This document shows, piece after piece, positions 57,222 through 64,000 of a stretch of DNA of 64,000 bases. The stretch's first letter is position 1. Each line of letters opens with the position of its first letter. Location: assembly GCA_029204225.1 (NCBI GenBank), contig CM055113.1:1067973-1131972 (forward strand), read 5' to 3'. The position numbers and the translations under genes are program-made. A model generated the notes under the pieces. The model was not told where the DNA came from and did not search any database. It saw only the letters and a list, made by a program, of their open reading frames with translations. The DNA is from Diphasiastrum complanatum. Its lineage: Eukaryota; Streptophyta; Lycopodiopsida; Lycopodiales; Lycopodiaceae.

Positions 57222-57735
57222 TGTTGAAAATTATCACTTCTCACTTGACATTGGTTATTGTAAATATTGATCAAACGTTAGAATAATGTTGATGATCTGA
57301 TTTCACACATGTGGAGCCTGTTCCCACGTGTGAAAGGATGTACTTTTCATACTTGTATATATTTAAATTGATTTTGTATCAATCTAGTTAGTGTGAACAT
57401 GATATGACTAGTTTTTAGTCAAGTTGACTAGTCACCTAGAAATTAGCTTTTCCTTGCATGTGCATGAGTAAATGCTCTCACATGGCAAGTGGATGTTCAC
57501 ACGTGTGTATAGTACTAGAAGATAAGAGTTGATCATTTTTCTTAGATCCTATTTTGTAGGGAATATTCCTATATTCTAGGAGACTAGCTTTTTGGACTTT
57601 AGCCATATTCTAGAAGGTCAACTTTGGATAAGGATCAAGGATGGATCAAATGAATAGATCTGAGTGATGTGGCACTCTTCACACGTGTGAAGACATGCTG
57701 GACTATACCAGACTCGTGGATGTACTTGATCCATA
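57222..57735 (+). repeat. LTR-like fragment with CACGTG palindromes
   Basis: It starts TGTTGAAAATTATC. It contains GGAGCCTGTTCC between CACATGTGG and CCACGTGTG (57301-57336), the same module as at 31121-31150 and 63361-63392 in inverse orientation. It ends against the truncated integrase at about 57740 after TTCACACGTGTGAA (57678-57691). Confidence 0.55.
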
Positions 57736-58490
57736 AAAGGATCATCATTTTGCTAAGAAGATTGATGAGACTTTTGCATTTTACACTTTTGGGAATATGG
57801 GCAAAGCATATGCATCCAAAAACTTTAAGGTGATCAACCTTAGGCTTCTTCAAATATAAGATTTCATATGGTGACTTTCCTCCAGGAGCTATATGTGGGA
57901 GCCTATTGAAAAGATAATTTTCACAATTAATGGTTTCTCCCCAAAAATCTTTGGGCAAAGATACCTCAATTCACATAGATTTTGTATTCACATAGAGATC
58001 TATTCTTTCTCTCAGCCACTCCATTTTGAGATGGAGAGTAGGCACAAGAGAACTCTCTTTTGATGCCTTCAAGCTCACAAAAATCATGAAATTAATTGGA
58101 GATATATTCACCACCTCCATCACTTTTAAGAGCTTTAATCTTGAATGAGAATTGCTTCTCTACATAAGCTTTGAAAATAAGGAAATGATCAAACACCATA
58201 GATTTAGAAGCAAGAAGATATATCCAAGTGAATATTGTGAAATTATCAATGAAAGTAACAAAACAAGTGGCTCCTCCCTTGCTTGTAGTTGATGAGAAAT
58301 GCACATCCGAGTAGATTAACTCCAAAGGATGCTTGCTTTTGATAGAAGATCTTGTAAATGGCTTTTTGTGAGATTTAGCAATAGCATGAGCCTCACAAGG
58401 CTTGATCTTCCTGGAGAATGACTTTGGCAAGCCAATAGCTTTGGCTTCTTTGATCATAGAGAGCATGGATTTGTAGTTGGGATGTCCCAA
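57636..58490 (-). pseudogene. Copia integrase, truncated
   Basis: The zinc-binding half starts WHRRLGHPNYKSML (58495 downward) with CEAHAIAKSHKKPF (the second Cys of C-x-x-C is replaced by His-Ala). The core has LIYSDVH (Asp) and KSDGGGEYISN (Asp), then a TAA and QNGVAERKNR (Glu). Later motifs are LPHIAPGGKSPYEILYLKKP and HLKVFGCICFAHIPK. After HIPK the sequence changes to LTR-like sequence, so RT and RNase H are missing. Confidence 0.8.
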
Positions 58491-59855
58491 CCTCCTATGC
58501 CATTATTCCTCCATAGAGAGCTTGTTCACAAGAGCAACATTACAAGCATTCACATACTCATTTGGATCTAGTTTATAGATGCCTCCAAATCTAGATCCTA
58601 ATGCAAGTATCTCATCATTCTTCTTGATAGTGCAAGTATCAACATTGAATTTTACATCAAGGCCATTATCAAGCAATTGGCCAACACTAATAAGATTCTT
58701 AGTAAGCTTAGGTACATAAAGAACTTTAGAGAGAGAAAGAACTTTAGAGGATGCAAGCTTCAAGGGAATGTTCCCTATGCCTTCAATAGGACATTCAAAA
58801 TCATTTGCAGTGTATATTGATTTCTTGACTCCATCATAAGGTGCAATAGAAGAGAAAGAGTCCTTGGAGCTACACATATGTGAAGAGGCTCAACTATCAA
58901 TATACCATAGGCCGTCCTTCTTGAAAGGAGTAGATGAGAAACTAGAGACCATAAGAGATCCCTCTCCATCACTTGCAATAGTGTCCTCCTTCTCATTGGT
59001 TATGTTGGCTTGCTTGAGTTGATTCTTCTTCTTGAAGCAATTGGTGGCATAATGGCCTTTCTTGCCACAATAAAAGCACTTGATCTTCTTCTTCTTGAGC
59101 TTGGATGATGAAGCATTAGAGGAATCATCTTCCTCCTCATCTTTGTCTTTGGATTTGACTTTGTCCTTGCTTGAGGATTGTTGATGTTGGTTCTTGATCC
59201 TCCCTTTGTACTTATCCTTGGCAAAAAGAGCTTTGCCATCATTATGAGTGAGAGAGAGCTTGTCCATCCTCAAGAGCTTGTACTCTTGTCATGATTCTTC
59301 TGAAATTAGCACACTTTGGAGAGCCTCCAGATTTGGTAGCTCCTCCTTAATGGCATAGGATTGGACAAGGTTATCAAATTCACTTCTCAAGCCATTGAGA
59401 ATGACTTGAACTAGCTCATTTTGATTGATGGAATCACCAATACAAGCAAGCTCTCTATGAATATCTTTTACTCTCAAAACATAAGTAGATGCACTCTCAT
59501 CACTCTTTTGGCTACTTTGAAAGATTTGATTCCTAAGAGTGAGAAGCCTAGAGGTATTCTTAGCCTCATAGATAGTCTTGAGACAATCCCAAGCTTCTTT
59601 GGCTGTTGTACAAGTACCTATCTCCCTCAATATCTCATTAGAGACATTCATCTTAATGTAGTGGAGAGCCATCCTAGCACTCTTTTTGTATTTTTGAACC
59701 TCTTGGAGAACTTGTGGTTCTTCTTCAAGGTCAAGAACTATGTTCATCACGTCTTGAAGGATCAAAATAGACTCCATCCTCATTTTCCAAATTGAATAGT
59801 TTGAAGTGGACAAGTTTTCACTTGGTTTCAACAAGGATGAACCCATTGAAGACAT
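58491..59855 (-). pseudogene. Copia gag-protease, broken by in-frame stops
   Basis: One frame runs from the ATG at 59855 through to the integrase. Gag has NYSIWKMRMESIL, ALHYIKMNVSNEIL and LLTLRNQIFQSSQKSDES. A TGA at 59286-59288 probably replaces an Arg codon. The knuckle is CFYCGKKGHYATNC. The protease reads WYIDS, a TGA where the catalytic Gly should be, then ASSHMC. The pre-integrase part has VLYVPKLTKNLISVGQLLD. Few or no indels: inactivation here is mainly by point mutation to stop. Confidence 0.85.
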
Positions 59856-60089
59856 TTTAAGTCAAGAAAACTCAAATGATGAACAATAAATGTTGCTACA
59901 CACTCTCAATAGGATCCAATAATAGAATACTATCTCCTCCTATGAAAGATCTTGCAACTATTTGTGAATTGATTCTCACTAGCTATCTCTAAACAAGATA
60001 GCTAGGAAAATGGACCTTGACAATTTCTAGCTCAAGATTGATGAATAGTTTTCACTTAAATGGATCAAAATGCATGGTAACCTTAGGTA

Positions 60090-60102
60090 GGCTCTGATAC
60101 CA
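60090..60102 (-). other. Primer-binding site
   Basis: On - TGGTATCAGAGCC, a perfect initiator tRNA-Met PBS match directly beside the LTR. Confidence 0.85.
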
Positions 60103-60758
60103 TGTTGATTTCACATGTGTGGATTGTCCATCACATGTACTTGTGATCTCCTAAGGTGTGTAGATGCACCAAGATCAAGACTACATTGAGATTCAAGATT
60201 TATCTTTGATTCTATGGCAAAAACACACTACTACATGCATTCAATCACTTCCAACTCTCACTCACACGTGTGGGAAGTATTAAAAAATTACTCTAAGTAG
60301 AAACAAGCTGCTCTCCTCGAGTAGAGAGAGAAAAACCATCATGAGCTCTCGGGTAGAAAGAGAAAGCTAGAAATCCAATGACACTCAAAATTCACACAAT
60401 CACCAAATCAATTGGATCCAAAACGAGTACAATGATACTAGTAGATCCACGAGCTACCACTATGCTTAACTATGATTGGACCACACTTTGTCACCTCTTA
60501 ATCCTATTGGACCATTGATCCACGCACCTCTTAATTATATTGGACTATATTAAAGTACACCTCAAATTCCTATTGGAACTCACATGGTTCCACCTCTAGA
60601 TCCTATTGGACCTCTTAGAATTCATCAAACAAAGGCATTACACTTGTCTACACTCTAATTGGCACGAGTTTAGCCTCTTACTCTATTTTGGCTCAATAGT
60701 GGCATTACAAGTGGAAATGCATAATTTGCCATCTATGCCAAATTTGTTCCTATCAACA
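60103..60758 (-). repeat. Copia 5' LTR
   Basis: About 656 bp with termini TGTTGAT...ATCAACA on - (7-base inverted ends). It contains CACACGTGTG near 60264 and CACATGTG near the PBS. The 3' LTR was not found; the element is truncated on its left. Confidence 0.7.
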
Positions 60759-61238
60759 TCCTACACCTAGATGCTTGATGTAAAAAACATGAGACCCCTA
60801 TATCTAACATAGATAATCTTTTTCAATTCTTTACATAGAATAGATCCTATGTTTTGTGAAAATTGGTGGTATAGTTTGTTGTCAAATCAAATCAAATTCA
60901 TTCTAAATCTCAAGAGTGAGATTATTTGGGTCAAGAGTGAGTCCAAAATAAGTTGGTAAGTTTTATTTTCATGTGTTTTGAAACAGAACCCATCTTTTGT
61001 TCAATAATCTCAAGTGTTGAGAGAACTAGTCAAGTGAAAAGGAGAATCTAGGTGTCAAATCTTTTCATATCCATTTCAACTCTCAAAAGAAAGAGTCATT
61101 GGAATTTTTTGAGTCCAATAGGAGTGTTTGGATCTGATTTCTTTTGTGATTTGATTCAAAGATTGTGTGCTTTTGTCTTAGTGATCAAGTCAAAGTTTCC
61201 AAGTGACTAATCATTAGTGTGAAGATTGGTTCTTAGAT
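60759..61238. other. Unassigned stretch, probably leader of the next element
   Basis: No coding signal. It contains repeated AAGAGTGAG phrases. It may be the 5' leader of the + strand remnant that follows; no PBS was recognised. Confidence 0.35.
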
Positions 61239-62252
61239 TTGAGAGCTAGATCTTTTGTAGATCCTTCTAGATTATTGAATATGTTCAAAGCTAGTCTCTT
61301 GAGGGTCACAAATTATAATTGTAGAATCGTATCACAAGGTTTTTTTCTAATCATGGAATCAATAGGTGGCATCCTATTGAAGGAAAGTAAGGATCCTAAG
61401 TGCAACCTTTGTGGCAAGGGAGGATATTTTTCCTCAAGATGCTACAAAAAGAAGACCAATGCATTGAAAAAGAACCAAAGCAAGGGGGCCGAGGTGAAGG
61501 ATGGAGCTTCAAGTTCAAAATACAAATACAAGAAGGAAAAATCCAAGGAAAAGTGTTTCCTTTGTTGAAAGGTGAATGAGACTTGGAGTCTCACAAGGAC
61601 TTGCAACATTTGTCTTCAAGAGTCCTTCACAAGACATGTCAAACCTTTTGAAATTTCTTATCTAGAAGTGCATTGTTTGCTTCAAGATGCAAAGATAGAT
61701 GTCACTTTCATGAAAGCAACTTGGATTTATTTCATATCCTTGGAGAGTATTTTGCTTGGAACTTTAGATAAGCTCAAACTTATTGTTATGATCCAAGAGA
61801 AATCAATCAAGAATAAGGAGGAGCAATCACAAAATGAAAATAGTTTCATTTATGCTCTCATGTCAACCTATGAAGAACTATTTTGCTTTGTAAAGATTTT
61901 TGTATCTCAAAGGTGGATTAAGGCAATACTAGTTGAGTGTGATGCCTTAAAAGATAGCAAAGTATGTTTTCCTTGTAATCTTACATTAGTTATGAAGTCA
62001 AGAAAATGGAAATGTCTTCATAATGTAGGATCTTTTGGTTTTAATAAGATCATGAATGATGTGTTCATTCATAAAGATGAAAATTGTACGTTTTCAATTT
62101 TAATAAAGGCAAGTTGTAAACTTCTTATGGGAATAAGTGAAGCATCCAAAGTGGACACTTATATCCATAAGCAAGTAGTTAGCCTTATTGAGATGGAAAT
62201 ACCTTTTGATTTCAATATTAGAAAAATTATGCCAAGTTGTGTTGAATTTTGA
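61239..62252 (+). pseudogene. Divergent retroelement remnant with defective zinc knuckle
   Basis: The first frame contains CNLCGKGGYFSSRC followed by KKK-rich sequence and SKEKCFLC. The spacing is that of a gag CCHC knuckle, but the His is replaced by Tyr. A second frame (61572-62252, 226 codons) is open but has no Copia pol motif I can name. Its end, SEASKVDTYIHKQ, resembles SEASNLDTILYIN of the 16.9-19.1 kb element. A purine tract GATTGAGGAGGAG and LTR start TGTTCTAGCACGTG follow at 62419-62432. Confidence 0.45.
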
Positions 62253-62431
62253 CTTATGTTCCTAGCATAAGTAATCTTGATAATCATAGGAAGAAGTGCA
62301 TATGGTATGGTCATAGTTGTTGTGATCATTATGAGACATGGAGGTCTCAGATTTTCATCAAGAAAGAGCATCATGAAGAGGATCTTAAGGAGTAATCTCA
62401 AGGTTCAATTGTGCCAATGATTGAGGAGGAG

Positions 62432-62611
62432 TGTTCTAGCACGTGTGAAAAGTATCCCTGCAGCCCACAACAAGTTTTTGTCCATAATTTTTGAGTAAAC
62501 CTGTCTTATCCAACTCGCCACATCAAAATTAGCTAGTTTCCAAAAACTTCCTAATTTGGGCTTAGTTTTGGATCAACCCCATCAAATATTCATAAATCCT
62601 CTTGTACCTGT
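62432..62611 (+). repeat. Possible LTR start fragment
   Basis: TGTTCTAGCACGTGTGAAAAG begins right after the purine tract at 62419-62431. The right end is lost where - strand sequence with a PBS starts, so only the left end is supported. Confidence 0.35.
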
Positions 62612-62623
62612 CTCTGATACCAT
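62612..62623 (-). other. Primer-binding site
   Basis: On - TGGTATCAGAGA, one mismatch at the last base, directly beside the LTR at 62624. Confidence 0.7.
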
Positions 62624-63448
62624 GTGGAAAATCTGCAAAATTGGACCAAGAATGGATCCTAAAATGATCCACAAGAGTGATTGGATGTTGGATACAATTG
62701 ATCTACCAATCTACACAAGATTTAGATCAATCTAGGTCAAATTTAGATGAGAAAATCTAACAAGAGCAATCATAAATGAATGGGAAATGTACTTGCTGGT
62801 TTCACACGTGTGAAAACCTGTCAGAGTACAGACTCCAGCCTGAAATCAAATTACAATATGATAGGAACTCAAAACTATCAAGAAAAATCAAGACAAATGA
62901 TGAAATTGACAAGAATTGCCTCCAAAGCCAAGATTGGTGTTGCTTCTCTGATTATGGCTAAATGTGGCTCTATATATACAAAAAGTAAGAGCTCGTGGTA
63001 CTGATCATCCCTCTCATCTCACATGTGTGAGGGTGCATTGTCATGTGATGATTCATCATGCAAAATTGACACTTGGACAAAACCTTCTATTTTGAGCACT
63101 TTTGGTCCATTTTTTTACTATATAGGGAACTAGTGAAAACTCTTCTAGAAGTGCAAATTCGACTTCCTCAACCTATTCCACACATGTGAGCAGACCTCTA
63201 CACATGGGATTTGACACCTAATCTCATGATGTGGCTTCATGGAATCTCTAGATTGATGTCATGTGGCATATGACTAAAAAACATGATTTTGGCCTTTTTA
63301 GCCCATAGAACTTGATTTAAACTATATGTACAAGCTATATGATTGTACTACATGAAATTTTACACATGGGAACAGGCTCCACACATGTGTAAACATCCCA
63401 TATACATAGATTTGGCCTTGACCAAGCATAATTTTTGCATTTTTCACA
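62624..63448 (-). repeat. LTR inserted in a Copia gag
   Basis: On - it starts TGTGAAAAATGC at 63448 and ends TTTTCCACA beside the PBS. It is homologous to the solo LTR 29684-31208. It carries TTTCACACGTGTGAAA (62800-62815) and the GGAACAGGCTCC module (63361-63392). Its left end on - interrupts the gag of 63449-63788. Confidence 0.7.
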
Positions 63449-63788
63449 CATTCAACATATTGAGAGTGAAGAATTTTCTTCTGAGATGCAACTTGGAAGT
63501 CCCGTCCCTCACATCATATAGTGCGCATAGGCTTCTTTCAAAGTTTGAGCTTCAAATACGTGGTCAATCTAAGTGTTTGATATATTGAGCATGATAAGCG
63601 CAAAATCTTTATCATTATTTGATTTTTATTAGAGTCGGTCCTGTCATCTTCAAGCTTCAATTTGATACATGTTACAACATCCCACAACTTGTTGGCGTTT
63701 AACAAAGTCTTCATCTTAAACTTCCACAAATAGTAATTGGATCCATTCAACTTGTCTGTTATAGAACCAGATTAATTTTGAGAATCCA
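63449..63788 (-). pseudogene. Copia gag N-terminal part, interrupted
   Basis: The ATG at 63788 gives MDSQN and a TAA, then LNGSNYYLWKFKMKTLL and NKLWDVVT, matching the gag at 8548 (LNGSNYHLWKLKMKTLL, ELWDVVTGT). It decays through frame changes to RRKFFT and is cut by the LTR at 63448. It belongs to the same family as 8548-12660, in opposite orientation. Confidence 0.75.
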
Positions 63789-63967
63789 TTTGGAAATTAG
63801 TTTGTTGAAAAGTCGATGAATTGATAATGAAAAGATATTGTGTAACACTATAATTGGAAATCAATCATCTAATATTGAAATTTGATACCACCCTTTTGAA
63901 GATTATGAGCAAATGTGCTTTGATAATAGGTATGACTCTGATACTACGGATAGCATCTAATAATAGA

Positions 63968-63979
63968 GCTCGAATACCA
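63968..63979 (-). other. Primer-binding site
   Basis: On - TGGTATTCGAGC, two mismatches from the initiator tRNA-Met PBS, next to the LTR start at 63980. Confidence 0.6.
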
Positions 63980-64000
63980 TGTTGGAAGAAGGAAAGACGA
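63980..64000 (-). repeat. Copia 5' LTR, edge of window
   Basis: The last 21 bases are the LTR end (on - ...CTTCCAACA) of the element whose gag lies at 63449-63788; the rest is outside the window. Confidence 0.55.

Overview
This is nuclear DNA of a land plant. Three things show it: LTR retrotransposons with primer-binding sites matching plant initiator tRNA-Met (variants of TGGTATCAGAGC), decayed host gene pieces with GT-AG intron borders, and almost no intact coding sequence. The lineage cannot be fixed from sequence alone; nothing points to a particular group. I found no intact host gene. Essentially everything is transposon, satellite-like repeat or pseudogene.

Layout. 1-3050: a chain of Copia LTR/internal/LTR remnants on + (LTRs at 111-1051 and 2161-~3050). 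~3290-4900: a - strand Copia remnant (LTR, protease, zinc knuckle). 4992-7550: a long decayed ORF of unknown function with a coiled-coil middle, followed by a polypurine tract and a putative LTR. 8102-13899: a nearly complete but dead + strand Copia element. 13900-16897: a related truncated Copia element. 16898-19756: a + strand non-autonomous Copia derivative. 19740-21520: a - strand Ty3/gypsy gag with leader and PBS.

21521-42804: a mosaic of one GC-richer gypsy-like LTR family, mostly non-autonomous units (LTR about 1.2 kb, internal region non-coding). It is interrupted by a Copia insertion with TGATC target duplications (23263-28671), by a probable solo LTR flanked by AGTAC (29679-31213), and by an element nested in an LTR of its own family with TCTAC duplications (36415-40919).

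43361-~51196: eight tandem units of about 1 kb, each carrying the same decayed exon of a P-type ATPase (actuator-domain region) with its splice borders. 51671-53566: a broken 3' part of a CID/RPR-domain gene (nuclear pre-mRNA regulation type) on -. 53570-57220: AT-rich sequence with a five-copy degenerate repeat. 57222-64000: nested - strand Copia remnants, one + strand remnant, and LTRs rich in CACGTG-centred palindromes.

The window is best read as a layered record of retrotransposon insertion, recombination and decay. The strongest candidates for something new are the P-type ATPase exon array, the Copia lineage whose RT/RNase H region is largely replaced by another conserved segment, the self-nesting gypsy-like family with a conserved antisense GA-rich small ORF in its LTR, and the unidentified decayed ORF at 4992-7200. 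All alignments were made by eye.
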